64,000 nucleotides of DNA, from contig CAYZWU010000004.1 of the NCBI GenBank assembly GCA_964482235.1, forward strand, positions 62,001 through 126,000, read 5' to 3'. The translations under genes were made by a program, and so were the position numbers. Below the pieces are notes generated by a model, which saw nothing but the letters and a program-made list of their open reading frames with translations, did not search any database and was not told where the DNA came from. Source of the stretch: CAYZWU01 sp964482235 (lineage in GTDB: Bacteria; Planctomycetota; B15-G4; CAYZWU01). Shown here in pieces: positions 1 through 8,647 of this stretch. The number at the start of each line of letters is the position of its first letter. Positions within the stretch are counted from its first letter, which is position 1.

Positions 1-1
1 T

Positions 2-871
2 TCCATCGCCCTCACGCCGGCGGCGGATGTGGCTCTGGGATTCGCCGTCATGGCAGCGATTCCGGAAGCGCTTCGCCCCGTTCCGCCGAGGTGGGAGCTG
101 CTGGCGCCGGCGTCGCTGGTCTCCATTCTCGTCTTCTGCTCCGCCGTGTCGCTCAACGATCTTCTCGATGCCGAGAAAGACAGGCGCGCGGCGCCGAACC
201 GTCCCATCCCGTCAGGTGAAGTCTCGAGGGTCGCAGCCCTGGCTGCCAGCGCCGCGGCCGCCCTGCTCGCCCTCGGAACAGGCGCTCTTCTCGGGCTCTA
301 TCCTCTTCTCGCGGCGGCAGTGGTCCTCGCCCTGACCCTTTCCTACAACGTTCTCTCGCGCCGCATCGATTCGCTCGGCGTGGTGAACCTCGGACTTGTC
401 CGGGCTGCCGACCTGCTCTTCGGCATGGTGTGTGCCGGCCTGCCCTCATATCTCGAGCAAGGTGCACTGACACCCGTTCTCATCCCCGCTGTGCTCTATG
501 CCCTCTACGTCGTCTTTCTTTCCGCCGTGGCCCTCGAGGAGCGCAGGGAGGCACCGCGCCGGAAGAGGCTGATCCTCTTTTCCCTCATGGCCGTGGGCGT
601 GTCCCTTCTCTTCGCCCTGCGGGCGGCCGGGGGCGGGCTGGCGGCCGACGGGGTGATCGGACTCTGCCTGATCTGCCTGATCCTGCCTGTGGCGCTGTTC
701 TTCCTGCAGGGGGAAAAGCCTGTCGAAGCCCTGGTGGGACACTTCATCTCCGCCACCTTTCTCCTGGCGGCCATGACCCTTTCAGGGAAGGTCGATGCTG
801 CTGCTGGAGCGGGATTATTGATCCTCTTCGTGATCTCGCGCCTGCTGGCCGGCCGATTCCCACCCTCATGA
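2..871 (+). CDS. UbiA-type prenyltransferase, 5'-partial
   Basis: This is an integral-membrane prenyltransferase of the UbiA superfamily, which transfers an isoprenoid chain to an acceptor ring or lipid. The frame is open to the left edge, so the N-terminus is missing. A GTG at 29 lies inside the homologous region and is unlikely to be the true start. The first metal/diphosphate-binding motif is visible as NDLLDAEKDRRAAPNRPIPSG-like sequence from about base 155 (N, D, D, then NRPIPSG), followed by several hydrophobic helices. The second acidic motif is not typical; SAVALEERREAPRRKR sits in its place. This resembles the EboC/UbiA-like branch more than ubiquinone or menaquinone enzymes. The acceptor cannot be told from the sequence. 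Confidence 0.8.
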   Translation, partial: SIALTPAADVALGFAVMAAIPEALRPVPPRWELLAPASLVSILVFCSAVSLNDLLDAEKDRRAAPNRPIPSGEVSRVAALAASAAAALLALGTGALLGLYPLLAAAVVLALTLSYNVLSRRIDSLGVVNLGLVRAADLLFGMVCAGLPSYLEQGALTPVLIPAVLYALYVVFLSAVALEERREAPRRKRLILFSLMAVGVSLLFALRAAGGGLAADGVIGLCLICLILPVALFFLQGEKPVEALVGHFISATFLLAAMTLSGKVDAAAGAGLLILFVISRLLAGRFPPS

Positions 872-949
872 CGTGGCGGCCGCGGGCCGCACCCGATCAG
901 GCAGCTGAAAGGACATCAGGGCGGAAAGCGGATCTGCCATGGCGGATCG

Positions 950-2269
950 CTACCGATCCTGATCCGCTTCATCGAGAGGAAAATGCCTGTGGACGTGTTC
1001 CCTGGCCTCGTCCGCATCGTCGAGACGGCCTTCGAGCTGCAGCTCGCGCAGCGCCTCGAGGATCCGGCCGATGTAAGGGCCCTCGCTGTAGCCCATGCGC
1101 AGGAGATCGCGCCCCATGAGCAGCGGCGTGCTGGCCGGCGGGAGACGGGACCACCTTCGCCTCATCGCGGCGATGAACTTCAGGTTGTCGAGTTTGCCGT
1201 GACTGGCCAGGCAGTCGGCGCGATGCAGCTCGATGTGCGCCGCCGCGTGAGGCGCTTCGAGAAAGGTCCGCAGCTTGAACTCGCGCATCTTCTGCAGGTT
1301 GATGAAGTGCATGTGCTTCTTCACGAGGTCCACGGTTTTTTCGCGCTCGAAGCGGGAGAGCCGAAGGCGGCGGCAGACCTGGTCCGCCATGTCGGCTCCC
1401 TGCTCGGCATGGCCGTGAAAGCGGATCCTGTCCGTCACCTCCATCGTGACCGGCTTGGCGGCATCGTGCAGCAACGCTGCCAGGGCCAGGGGGAAGTCGG
1501 GCTTCCGGAGATATCCCAGGGTCAGCAACGTGTGCTTCAGCACGTCGCCCTCGGGATGGAACCTGGGATCCTGGTCAACGGCAGCGCAGGCCGCCACCTC
1601 GGGCAGCACAACGCGGAGAATACCGAATTCGTGAAGCATGGAGACGCCTCGCACGCGCCGCTCGTTCGTGAGGATCTGCCGGAGCTCGGCAGTGATCCTT
1701 TCCCAGCTCAATCCCGAAAGCTCGACGGCATGCTTCCTGATGGCTTGCTCCGTGGCCGGATCGATCCGGAAATCGAGCTGCACGGCGAACCGAACGGCGC
1801 GCAGCACCCTGAGCCGATCCTCCCTGAAGCGGTCGTCGGGATTTCCGATCGCCCGCACGATGCCTTTCTCGATGTCTTCCTGCCCGCCCGCGAAGTCGAG
1901 GACGCTGTTGTCCAATGGATCGAGAAAAAGGCTGTTGATTGTGAAATCTCTCCGGATCGCGTCCTCGCGCTCGCTCGTGAAAACGACCTGATCGGGGTGC
2001 CGGCCGTCGGTGGATCCAACGTCCTTCCGGAAGGTGGCCACCTCGTAGCTCCTGTGGTCGATGCAGACCAGGACCACGCCGAAGGCCTCCCCCACCGGGA
2101 CGGTGCGGTCGAAGAGCCCCATCACATCGGCCGGGCGCGCATCGGTGGCGATGTCGTAATCCTTCGGCCTCTTGCCAAGAAGGATATCGCGGACAGCTCC
2201 TCCCACGAGGTAGGCCTTGAACCCCGCTCTTCTCAGCGTCTTGACTATTCTCACCGCGTTGCGTTTCAT
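950..2269 (-). CDS. cca: CCA tRNA nucleotidyltransferase / poly(A) polymerase family, HD-domain type
   Basis: This class II nucleotidyltransferase most likely adds or repairs the 3' CCA end of tRNAs in the cytoplasm. The N-terminal catalytic fold shows LVGGAVRDILLG and KDYDIATDA (the DxD metal ligands), then RRDFTINSLFLDP and REDRLRVLRAVRFA. An HD-type region follows (HPEGDVLKHTLL and LLHDAAKP). The frame can be extended to a start at 2434, but that extension reads through the divergent promoter region and lacks family similarity, so the ATG at 2269 (MKRNAVRIVKTLRRAG) is chosen, giving 439 residues. A second family member without the HD region lies at 11525. The HD domain favours CCA addition or repair for this copy; the symbol is inferred. 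Confidence 0.82.
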   Translation of the reverse strand: MKRNAVRIVKTLRRAGFKAYLVGGAVRDILLGKRPKDYDIATDARPADVMGLFDRTVPVGEAFGVVLVCIDHRSYEVATFRKDVGSTDGRHPDQVVFTSEREDAIRRDFTINSLFLDPLDNSVLDFAGGQEDIEKGIVRAIGNPDDRFREDRLRVLRAVRFAVQLDFRIDPATEQAIRKHAVELSGLSWERITAELRQILTNERRVRGVSMLHEFGILRVVLPEVAACAAVDQDPRFHPEGDVLKHTLLTLGYLRKPDFPLALAALLHDAAKPVTMEVTDRIRFHGHAEQGADMADQVCRRLRLSRFEREKTVDLVKKHMHFINLQKMREFKLRTFLEAPHAAAHIELHRADCLASHGKLDNLKFIAAMRRRWSRLPPASTPLLMGRDLLRMGYSEGPYIGRILEALRELQLEGRLDDADEAREHVHRHFPLDEADQDR

Positions 2270-2346
2270 GACTCTCGGTCCACGGCCGAGGCGACGTCCC
2301 CCGGGCTGTTCCCGATGAACGGCCCAAGGGGGTATCTTTGTTCCAG

Positions 2347-2375
2347 AGTATAATGATCTGGATCCTCGGCTACAA
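2347..2375 (-). promoter_or_regulatory. candidate sigma70-type promoter for cca, shared divergent region
   Basis: On the minus strand TTGTAG (2375-2370) and TATACT (2352-2347) are separated by 17 bases, about 80 bases ahead of the chosen cca start. The same spot read on the plus strand contains TATAAT at 2349-2354, about 50 bases ahead of the divergent gene at 2406. The -35 match is weak, so this is a by-eye candidate only. Confidence 0.35.
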
Positions 2376-2405
2376 AAGTCATGGCAGAAGAGGAGCAAAA
2401 AGATC

Positions 2406-3029
2406 GTGGCTCTATTCAGGTCGCTGTTCTTCAAATCAGCCGAAATCGCCGCGCTGGCGGGAATCGTCGTCTTCCTGCTCTACCTGCTGAACTCCTCTTC
2501 CGATGCCGATGCCATCCTCGAGAACGAACAAGGCGCCCAGGCGATCCTCCGCGAGCTGGGACGGGCGGAGCGGGACTATTTCCAGGAGAACGACGCCTAC
2601 TGCTGTATCGATGAGTTGAGGAAGGAGAGCGAGACCCTGGCCTCCCTGCAGGTCATCTCCCTCAGCAATCCCGGCACGGCCGGCCTGCTGCGGGGAGAGG
2701 GATACTACTTTTTTCTCAAGCTGCTGTTTCCCAAGGGCTCGATCCGGGTCGAGCGTCCCAGGATTCCGACTGGGTTCCGCTGCATCGCCTGGCCCGAGCG
2801 GTTCTCCGCCACCGGGGAGCTCTGCTTCTACCTCGATCACGCAGGCAAGACCGCCGTCTCGTTCAACTCCGAGGGCCGTCTCAACGGTCTCGATCTCTTT
2901 CCGCCCGATATGAACCCCGCGCGTCGGGCTGCCGAAGGAGCCACGATGGAATGGGAAGACTGGCTCAAGGCCGAGAACTTCCACGTGAGCCGCGATGTCT
3001 TCTGGGAAACGGTGCAGAAGTTCCTCTGA
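2406..3029 (+). CDS. hypothetical membrane-anchored protein
   Basis: I do not recognise this 207-residue protein. It begins with a short basic segment and one hydrophobic helix (about residues 12-27, IAALAGIVVFLLYLL), followed by an extracytoplasmic domain. The layout, with an N-terminal helix, then alpha-helical residues with YFQENDAY and a small beta-rich domain, recalls pseudopilin-like proteins with a DUF2950-type body, but no prepilin cleavage site is visible. The start is GTG at 2406 with AGGAG about 12 bases upstream. It is divergent from cca and convergent with the HEAT-repeat gene, so it is probably expressed alone. Confidence 0.7.
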   Translation: MALFRSLFFKSAEIAALAGIVVFLLYLLNSSSDADAILENEQGAQAILRELGRAERDYFQENDAYCCIDELRKESETLASLQVISLSNPGTAGLLRGEGYYFFLKLLFPKGSIRVERPRIPTGFRCIAWPERFSATGELCFYLDHAGKTAVSFNSEGRLNGLDLFPPDMNPARRAAEGATMEWEDWLKAENFHVSRDVFWETVQKFL

Positions 3030-3048
3030 GCGATTCGCCTAGCCTTGC

Positions 3049-4770
3049 CTAGAAGTAGTTCCAGTAGACGTCCAGCGCCAGGTCCGCGATCGCGCGGTCG
3101 CCGCACGAGCCGTGGAGATCGAGGAGCAGCTTTCCGGCATCGGGGTTGAGCAGGAAGGCGAAGCTCTTCACGGCCTCCATGCGGAGCCAGACCGGGTGGC
3201 GGCGTTCCTTGGCGATCCTGGCCAGGTCGACGGCAGCGTCGGGATCCTCCAGGCTCCTGACGCCGTTGACGAAGAAGTAGACCGCCGTCGTGCCGGCATC
3301 CTCTTCGAGGAACGCCCTCCACCGGGCCAGGACATCGCCCTCCAGGTGGTGAACGCGGAACGCGGCATGCTGGGCCACAGTCATATCGCCGACCTGAGCC
3401 GTCCTCGATTTCCATCCACCCCGGATCACCTCGAAGAAGAGGTCGAGAGCACCCGCGCTCTTCAGGGATGAGAGACCGTTCAGGATCGTCACCCTTTCCG
3501 GGGGAGTCAGGTTCTGATCCTTCCTGAAGCGGCGGACCAGGATCTCCTCCGCCTCGCTGCACATCAGGATGCTCGTCGTGGACTCAACCGCTTCGCCCAG
3601 CTCGGCGCCTTTCGCCGAGGAGAGCTTCCTCAGCATGGGAAAGGCCACGCTCTTGTCCCCCGCCTTGTGGAGGGCTTCCAGGGCCTTCCAGCGGACCTCG
3701 GCCTGGCCGTTCTCCAGCAGGATGCGCAGGGCCGCGTCGGCTCTCTCCCTCTTCTCCGGGTCGTCGCCCTGAAGGTGCCGGATCAGGCTGTTCGTCAGAT
3801 AAACGCGAACGTGGGTGCTTGCATCCTGTGCCAGCTCGTTCACCAGATCGAGGGATGGAAGCCACTTCGCGTGGCTGAGGATCATGGCGGCGTTTGTTCG
3901 GCGAACGGGCCCCTTGTGCCGCAGCAACTCCTCCAGGCGCTTGTCAGCTTTCGGATCGCCGAGGCTGGCCAGCCCCTTGAGTGCCGAGAAGGAGATGTCG
4001 AGCCGCGGATCATCGAGGAGCCTGTGTAGCAGCTCGCGGGACTCGGGCGTGTCGTAGCCGCCCAGCCCTTCTACGGCGAATTTCGAGATCCGGATCGATT
4101 CGCCCTCGTCGATCAAGCCGTGATAGAGCGACTCGATCTCCGGCGACTGCCGCGTTGCCAGGATGTCGAGGCAGATTGTCCTGACCTGCTCGTCGCCAAG
4201 CTCGGCCTGCTCGACGATCATCTCGGTGGATTCCTCGCTCAGATGGCTGGACAGGCCCTTGAGGGCCGCGATCCGGATCATGCGGTTGGGGTCGCCGGCG
4301 CAGTCGATCAGCGTGGGCAGGCCACGAGGGTCCTTCAGCTCGGCGAGAAGGTCGATGTACTTCTTGGCAATCGTCGACCGGTCGCGTCTGTTGATGTTGA
4401 TCCGCCGCACCACATCCTCGATGATCGGCAGGTCGACCGTCTCCACGAGATCGTCGATCGCACAGCGCACCGCGCGGTGGGTGCCCCAGATCAGCCGGTC
4501 GAGAAGGCGATCCACTCTGTTCCCCAGGCCTTTCGACTTGATCGAGAGGGGTGGAGAATTGACTTGCACCGACCTGTTGAATAACATCGGTGGCCTGGAA
4601 TTACGGCCCTTCCCGTTGAAGGGAGCCGGATTAGAATTCTCGTCACCTCCGTTTTCGAGAGCCGGGCGCGAGTTCCCGTTTCCTCCTTCCCCCTCGTTCT
4701 TGAGAGCGAAATGGAGAACGATTCCCACGACGACGAGAGCTGCAAGGATGACCGCGAGTTTCACATTCAT
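3049..4770 (-). CDS. HEAT-repeat protein with N-terminal membrane anchor
   Basis: This 573-residue protein starts with a hydrophobic helix (about residues 5-23), then a low-complexity N/P/G-rich linker to about residue 80. The rest is an array of HEAT/PBS-lyase-like helical repeats, recognisable by recurring patterns such as LPTLIDCAGDPNRMIRIAALKGL and RELLHRLLDDPRLDISFSALK-type units. Such solenoids are protein-interaction scaffolds; no catalytic motif is seen. The anchor and linker suggest it sits on the outer face of the inner membrane. The ATG at 4770 is preceded by GAGGTG. It is divergent from dus with only 12 bases between the two starts. Confidence 0.75.
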   Translation of the reverse strand: MNVKLAVILAALVVVGIVLHFALKNEGEGGNGNSRPALENGGDENSNPAPFNGKGRNSRPPMLFNRSVQVNSPPLSIKSKGLGNRVDRLLDRLIWGTHRAVRCAIDDLVETVDLPIIEDVVRRININRRDRSTIAKKYIDLLAELKDPRGLPTLIDCAGDPNRMIRIAALKGLSSHLSEESTEMIVEQAELGDEQVRTICLDILATRQSPEIESLYHGLIDEGESIRISKFAVEGLGGYDTPESRELLHRLLDDPRLDISFSALKGLASLGDPKADKRLEELLRHKGPVRRTNAAMILSHAKWLPSLDLVNELAQDASTHVRVYLTNSLIRHLQGDDPEKRERADAALRILLENGQAEVRWKALEALHKAGDKSVAFPMLRKLSSAKGAELGEAVESTTSILMCSEAEEILVRRFRKDQNLTPPERVTILNGLSSLKSAGALDLFFEVIRGGWKSRTAQVGDMTVAQHAAFRVHHLEGDVLARWRAFLEEDAGTTAVYFFVNGVRSLEDPDAAVDLARIAKERRHPVWLRMEAVKSFAFLLNPDAGKLLLDLHGSCGDRAIADLALDVYWNYF

Positions 4771-4782
4771 TGTTCACCTCGA

Positions 4783-5814
4783 ATGAAGTTTACGAAGACC
4801 GACAACCCCGGGCAAGAGCGAATGGCCTTCCGCAGTGAGGATCTGGCCATCGTGGCCGCTCCCATGGCCGGCTTCTCCACTCCCATTTTCCGGCTCCTCT
4901 GCCAGGAGAACGGCGCCACCCTGACCTTCACGGAAATGATCAGCTCCAAGGGCCTTCTGATGTCCAACAGGAAGACCTTTTCGCTTCTCGCCAGGCATCG
5001 CCACGAAACCCGGACCGGGGCGCAGATCTTCGGCACCGATCCGGAGGAGATGGCCCTGGCTGCGCGCGAGGTGGAGAAGGCGGGATTCCTCCTGGTCGAT
5101 ATCAACATGGGATGTCCCGTTCGAAAGGTCGTCTCCACCGGCGCGGGAGCCGCGCTGATGCTGGATACTGAAAGAGCCGCCGCCATCGTCTCGGCCGTCA
5201 AGGAACGCGTCTCCATCCCCGTGACGGCGAAGATCCGATCCGGTTGGGACAAGGCCGGCATCAACGCCGTTCCTTTTGCCCTCAGGCTCGAGGCTGCGGG
5301 GGTTGACGCCGTCACGGTCCATCCGAGGACACGGGGCCAGAAATATTCCGGCATGGCGGACTGGGCAATCATCGCCGACGTGACGGCCGCCTGCGCGATC
5401 CCGGTGATCGGAAACGGCGACATCAAGGACGGGCGGTCGGCTCTGAGGATGAAGGAGGAGACCGGATGCCACGGCGTGATGGTGGGACGCGCTTCTCTCG
5501 GGAATCCCTGGATCTTCGGCGAGATCGAACGGACCTTCCTTTCTCGAGGCAGCTCCGCCTGGACGGTGCGCGACAATCTCACCCAGCGCGAAAAATTCAG
5601 CACCTTCCTGCGCCACCTCCGCGGCGTCCTTCTCGAATCGGGCCGCGACCACGGCATCCGGAAATTCAGAAGCCATGCAGCCTGGTACACGCGTGGCCAT
5701 GTGGGAGCCGGCGCGGCTCGCTCCCGGATCATGCGGGCCCCGTCGCCGCGAAAAATCAGAATGATCGTCAAGGAGCTCTTCCTCTCCCAGCCGGACCAGG
5801 GGGATAGCCCCTAG
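4783..5814 (+). CDS. dus: tRNA-dihydrouridine synthase
   Basis: This FMN-dependent reductase converts uridine to dihydrouridine in the D-loop of tRNA. A TIM-barrel N-terminus begins VAAPMAGFSTPIFR. The catalytic region is DINMGCPVRKVVSTGAGAAL, containing the conserved NxGCP cysteine, followed by VTAKIRSGWD, VTVHPRTRGQKYSG and the FMN-phosphate loop PVIGNGDI, then GVMVGRASLGNPWIF. The C-terminal helical domain is short. The frame extends upstream to 4711 but would overlap the divergent HEAT gene. ATG 4783 is taken; ATG 4822 (MAFRSEDLAIV), with a weak AAGAG upstream, is an equally good start. The Dus subfamily (A/B/C) cannot be assigned. Confidence 0.9.
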   Translation: MKFTKTDNPGQERMAFRSEDLAIVAAPMAGFSTPIFRLLCQENGATLTFTEMISSKGLLMSNRKTFSLLARHRHETRTGAQIFGTDPEEMALAAREVEKAGFLLVDINMGCPVRKVVSTGAGAALMLDTERAAAIVSAVKERVSIPVTAKIRSGWDKAGINAVPFALRLEAAGVDAVTVHPRTRGQKYSGMADWAIIADVTAACAIPVIGNGDIKDGRSALRMKEETGCHGVMVGRASLGNPWIFGEIERTFLSRGSSAWTVRDNLTQREKFSTFLRHLRGVLLESGRDHGIRKFRSHAAWYTRGHVGAGAARSRIMRAPSPRKIRMIVKELFLSQPDQGDSP

Positions 5815-5872
5815 AGAGCCATTCTCATATCCCTTTGAAATGAAGAAGGTTGTAGAGCCAGCCCGATCCGGT

Positions 5873-5895
5873 CCCCCAGGAGGCGGGCCTGGGGG
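5873..5895 (+). terminator. GC-rich stem-loop downstream of dus
   Basis: CCCCCAGG (5873-5880) and CCTGGGGG (5888-5895) form a perfect 8-bp stem with a 7-base loop, 58 bases after the dus stop. No T-run follows directly; the nearest one is about 35 bases later. It may end or protect the dus transcript, but as an intrinsic terminator it is weak. Confidence 0.4.
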
Positions 5896-5937
5896 GTTCA
5901 CGGATGTGGCCGAGGTCGATTGCCGTTCTTTTTTTAT

Positions 5938-5966
5938 TTGACGGGTTTTCATGTTGTTGCTATTTT
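5938..5966 (+). promoter_or_regulatory. sigma70-type promoter for the small lipoprotein gene
   Basis: TTGACG (5938-5943) and TATTTT (5961-5966) are spaced by 17 bases inside a locally AT-rich stretch in an otherwise GC-rich window. The predicted start of transcription is about 70 bases ahead of the gene at 6044, whose ribosome-binding site AGGAGG is also near perfect, so this gene may be strongly expressed. Confidence 0.55.
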
Positions 5967-6043
5967 CTCTCTTCTTATATACAAACTGGATATTTACTTA
6001 GGAACGCGTATCTCTGGCGTCTTTGGTTCGATAGGAGGACGGA

Positions 6044-6298
6044 ATGCTGAAAAGGCTGTGTGCCCTGCTCGTTCTGCTCGCATTGGTTGTCTCTTTCACC
6101 GGCTGCACTTACATCTGGGGTAATGACAAGGGCCATCCGATTTCCATGGCCATCGTCGAAGGCAAGCCTGACATGAGCGACTCCGGCCGTCATCTCGCCA
6201 CCCATTACGAGATCTTCTTCGATGGGCTCAACGAGATGCACAGGTTCTGGGATCGCCATTTCATGAACTACGACTGGGACGATCCCTACTACAACTAG
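6044..6298 (+). CDS. small lipoprotein, function unknown
   Basis: This 84-residue protein has a textbook lipoprotein signal: MLKRLCALLVLLALVV followed by the lipobox SFTGC, so the mature protein would start at Cys20 and be only about 65 residues long. The mature part is rich in His, Asp and aromatic residues and ends with NYDWDDPYYN. I do not recognise the family. The ATG at 6044 has AGGAGG at an ideal distance, and a good promoter lies upstream. It is followed by a stem-loop, so it appears to be a single-gene transcript of an abundant envelope lipoprotein. Confidence 0.75.
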   Translation: MLKRLCALLVLLALVVSFTGCTYIWGNDKGHPISMAIVEGKPDMSDSGRHLATHYEIFFDGLNEMHRFWDRHFMNYDWDDPYYN

Positions 6299-6343
6299 AA
6301 CGGATCTCGAAACCCAGCGTTGATCTCGACCTGCAGCGCTACA

Positions 6344-6374
6344 AACCCGGGATTGCTAGCAGCGGTCCCGGGTT
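6344..6374 (+). terminator. stem-loop downstream of the small lipoprotein gene
   Basis: AACCCGGGA (6344-6352) and TCCCGGGTT (6366-6374) form a perfect 9-bp stem with a 13-base loop, 46 bases after the lipoprotein stop. There is no T-run, so it may be a mRNA 3' stabiliser or a leaky terminator rather than a strong intrinsic one. Confidence 0.45.
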
Positions 6375-6407
6375 CCATCAATCGATGGGTAAGGACATCT
6401 GTCGAAC

Positions 6408-7721
6408 GTGACTCCAGGTTTCGCGCTCAATCACTTCCTCTCCCGGAAAATCAGCCGCCTCGGCCGCGGTCATGATCATTTTCCCGCATCGGTTCTCCTT
6501 CTTTTTCTCCTGACTCTCGCCTTCCTCTTCCCGGCCTGTGCCCTGGTCGGCTTGCCGACTGTGAATGAGGAGGCTCTCTCCCATTTTCGCGAAGCCCTCG
6601 AAAAGTCCGGGTTGAAGGACGCCGGTCCGTACATGGGGCCCCAGTCGATTCCCGGCACCGAGGCTCTCGAGGAGGCTCTCGCTGCAGCCACGAAGGCGAT
6701 CGACCTTGCCCCCCGCTTCTACCAGGCCCACCTGGCCAGGGCTCAGATCCTGGAGTTCCTCAAGAAAAGCGAGGAATGCCTCGAGGCGCTGATCTATCTC
6801 ATGGAGCTGGCGCCGGACCTGGATCCGGTTCGGGAAGAAGTGGCGATGAAGACAGCGGACGTCAAAGGGGACTACGATGAGGCGGTCCGGATCGTTCGGG
6901 AAGGGATCGCGCGCAATCCCCTCAATCCCGGTTTCCATCTCCTTGAAGTCGATTTCTTCCTGCGATCACCAGGAGGGTGCCCGTCTGGAAAGGTTCTCGA
7001 CACGCTCGAAAAAGTCCTGCGCTTTCGCCTTCTCTCCATGAGCCACTACATCCAGATCAGCGCTCTCTGCGTCAAGGCTGCCGAGCCGTCGCAGCCGGAA
7101 AGGCAGACGCGGATTCTGATCGAGGCGGCGGCGAAGTGCCCGGACTCGCTGCCTTACGCGATTCTCGATGCTGCGGGAAATCAGTGGACCCGGTCGAGTC
7201 CGGCGACAGAGTCACCCGGGTCGACCGAGTCGACAGGGTCGACCGAGTCAATCGCGTATTTGACAGGCCTTCTCTCCCTTCTGGAGAAGCATCCTGAAGC
7301 GGACTTCGAGTTGAAGTTCACTGTTGCCAAGCTCTATCTCGCACTGGAGCAGTCTGAGCGCGCGATCGCGCTGATCCGTCTGCTGGACGAAGAGGCGGAG
7401 CCCGATTCGATCGAAAAACATGCGCTGGCCGTTCTCGAGGGACACCACGAGTTCATGGAGAACCGACCGCAGGAAGCGCTTCGGCTCTTCCTGGCGGAAC
7501 TGGACAAGAGACCGGCCAGCCAGGAAGCCCTGCAAGGTCTACTGCTGATCTTTCAGAGCAATCCCCAGCTCGTGGGGCAGGATCAAGTCTGCGACAGGAT
7601 CAGGAAAGCTCTCGAGCAGCCTGACCTCGGATATCCCTACAAGAAGGAGCTGACCGCGCTCCTCGAGCTGCTCGGCAAGGCGAAGCCGGGCGGCGGTCCT
7701 ACACCCCCCCCGTCCCCATGA
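6408..7721 (+). CDS. TPR-repeat lipoprotein or secreted protein
   Basis: This 437-residue protein has a long basic N-region, a hydrophobic core (ASVLLLFLLTLAFL) and a possible lipobox ending FPAC, so it is probably exported and perhaps lipid-anchored. The body is tetratricopeptide-like helical repeats (for example ALEEALAAATKAIDLAPRFY and QEALRLFLAELDKRPAS), indicating a protein-binding scaffold. A short Ser/Thr/Glu/Gly repeat interrupts the solenoid at about residues 265-283, and the C-terminus is Pro-rich. The start is GTG at 6408 and is uncertain because the upstream AAGGA is far away. Its 3' end overlaps the 3' end of miaA by 23 bases, in convergent orientation. Confidence 0.72.
   Translation: MTPGFALNHFLSRKISRLGRGHDHFPASVLLLFLLTLAFLFPACALVGLPTVNEEALSHFREALEKSGLKDAGPYMGPQSIPGTEALEEALAAATKAIDLAPRFYQAHLARAQILEFLKKSEECLEALIYLMELAPDLDPVREEVAMKTADVKGDYDEAVRIVREGIARNPLNPGFHLLEVDFFLRSPGGCPSGKVLDTLEKVLRFRLLSMSHYIQISALCVKAAEPSQPERQTRILIEAAAKCPDSLPYAILDAAGNQWTRSSPATESPGSTESTGSTESIAYLTGLLSLLEKHPEADFELKFTVAKLYLALEQSERAIALIRLLDEEAEPDSIEKHALAVLEGHHEFMENRPQEALRLFLAELDKRPASQEALQGLLLIFQSNPQLVGQDQVCDRIRKALEQPDLGYPYKKELTALLELLGKAKPGGGPTPPPSP
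7212..7247 (+). repeat. two tandem 18-base coding repeats
   Basis: Two adjacent 18-base units (7212-7229 and 7230-7247) differ at three positions and encode SPGSTE and STGSTE; partial copies flank them on both sides. They lie in a linker of the TPR gene and contain several GTCGAC sites. The repeat keeps the frame, consistent with slippage in a tolerant linker. Confidence 0.6.
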
Positions 7722-8643
7722 AATAGCGGGCGACCTCAGACGCCACCTCCTCGGGCTGGCTCTCCGAACCGAGATCGAACCAGCGAATCTCGGGAAACCT
7801 TCTGTACCAGGTCTCCTGCTTCTTCACGAAACGAAGAGTGGAGCGGTTGATCGTTTCCTCCGCCTCGTCGAGAGTCAGGTCGCCGTTCAGGTGCTGTATC
7901 ATCTCGACATAGCCGATCGCCTTCCCCGACTCGGGACCGAATCCCGGGCCCTCGACGATGCGGCTGACCTCTTCCTTGAGGCCCCTCCGGATCATCGCTG
8001 CCGTCCGGTGGCGGATTCGCTTCTCCAGTTCGGAAAGATCCCAGCGCAGGCCGGCCAGCACGAGGGGGTTGGCGATGATCCTTTCCGTCCTGTTCGCCTT
8101 GTGCCAGGAGAAGCGCCTTCCCGTGGCCTGGATCACTTCCAGGGCGCGTATCACACGCTTCGTGTCGTTGGGATGAATCTCCCCGGCCGACTCCGGATCA
8201 GCACCGCGGAGAAGCCCATGCAGTGTGAGCGAACCTCTCTCCGCCTCGAAGGCGAGCAGCTCCTCCCGGTAGGCCGGATCAGCCGGAGGGCCGTCGAAGA
8301 GCCCGTTGAGAAGGCACTTCAGATAGAAGGCCGTTCCTCCAAGAAAGAGCACCCGTCTTTCCCGTCCGTGCACTTCCCCCACTTTCGCTTTCGCCGTCTC
8401 GAGAAACCGCCCCACGGAAAAGGATTCATCGGGTTCCACCAGATCGAGCATGTGAAAAACGGCACGCGATCTGTCATGCGGCGACGGCTTGGCCGTCCCG
8501 ATGTCCATTCCCCGGTACACCTTCATCGAATCGAGGGACAGGATCTCGGCGTTCAGCAGGCGGGCCGTCTCGATGCCCACCTTCTTTTTCCCCGAAGAGG
8601 TGAGCCCCACGAGCACGAAAAGAGGCTGCTCTTCATGTCCCAT
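7699..8643 (-). CDS. miaA: tRNA dimethylallyltransferase
   Basis: MiaA adds a dimethylallyl group to N6 of A37 in tRNAs reading UNN codons. The 314-residue length fits the family. Recognised motifs are SLDSMKVYRGMDIGTAKPS (substrate/tRNA loop), HMLDLVEPDESFSVGRF, FLGGTAFYLKCLLNGLFDG, and NDTKRVIRALEVIQATGR. The phosphate-binding loop reads GLTSSGKKK; the Ser/Thr that normally follows GK is a Lys. All other family motifs are intact, so the enzyme is probably active or diverged rather than broken. It follows the two M16 genes with a TGAACCGATG junction and is co-transcribed with them. Confidence 0.9.
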   Translation of the reverse strand: MGHEEQPLFVLVGLTSSGKKKVGIETARLLNAEILSLDSMKVYRGMDIGTAKPSPHDRSRAVFHMLDLVEPDESFSVGRFLETAKAKVGEVHGRERRVLFLGGTAFYLKCLLNGLFDGPPADPAYREELLAFEAERGSLTLHGLLRGADPESAGEIHPNDTKRVIRALEVIQATGRRFSWHKANRTERIIANPLVLAGLRWDLSELEKRIRHRTAAMIRRGLKEEVSRIVEGPGFGPESGKAIGYVEMIQHLNGDLTLDEAEETINRSTLRFVKKQETWYRRFPEIRWFDLGSESQPEEVASEVARYFMGTGGV

Positions 8644-8647
8644 CGGT

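Noticed and set aside
983..2353. 456-codon open frame on the plus strand
   Set aside because: It is antisense to cca, which has the full nucleotidyltransferase motif set.
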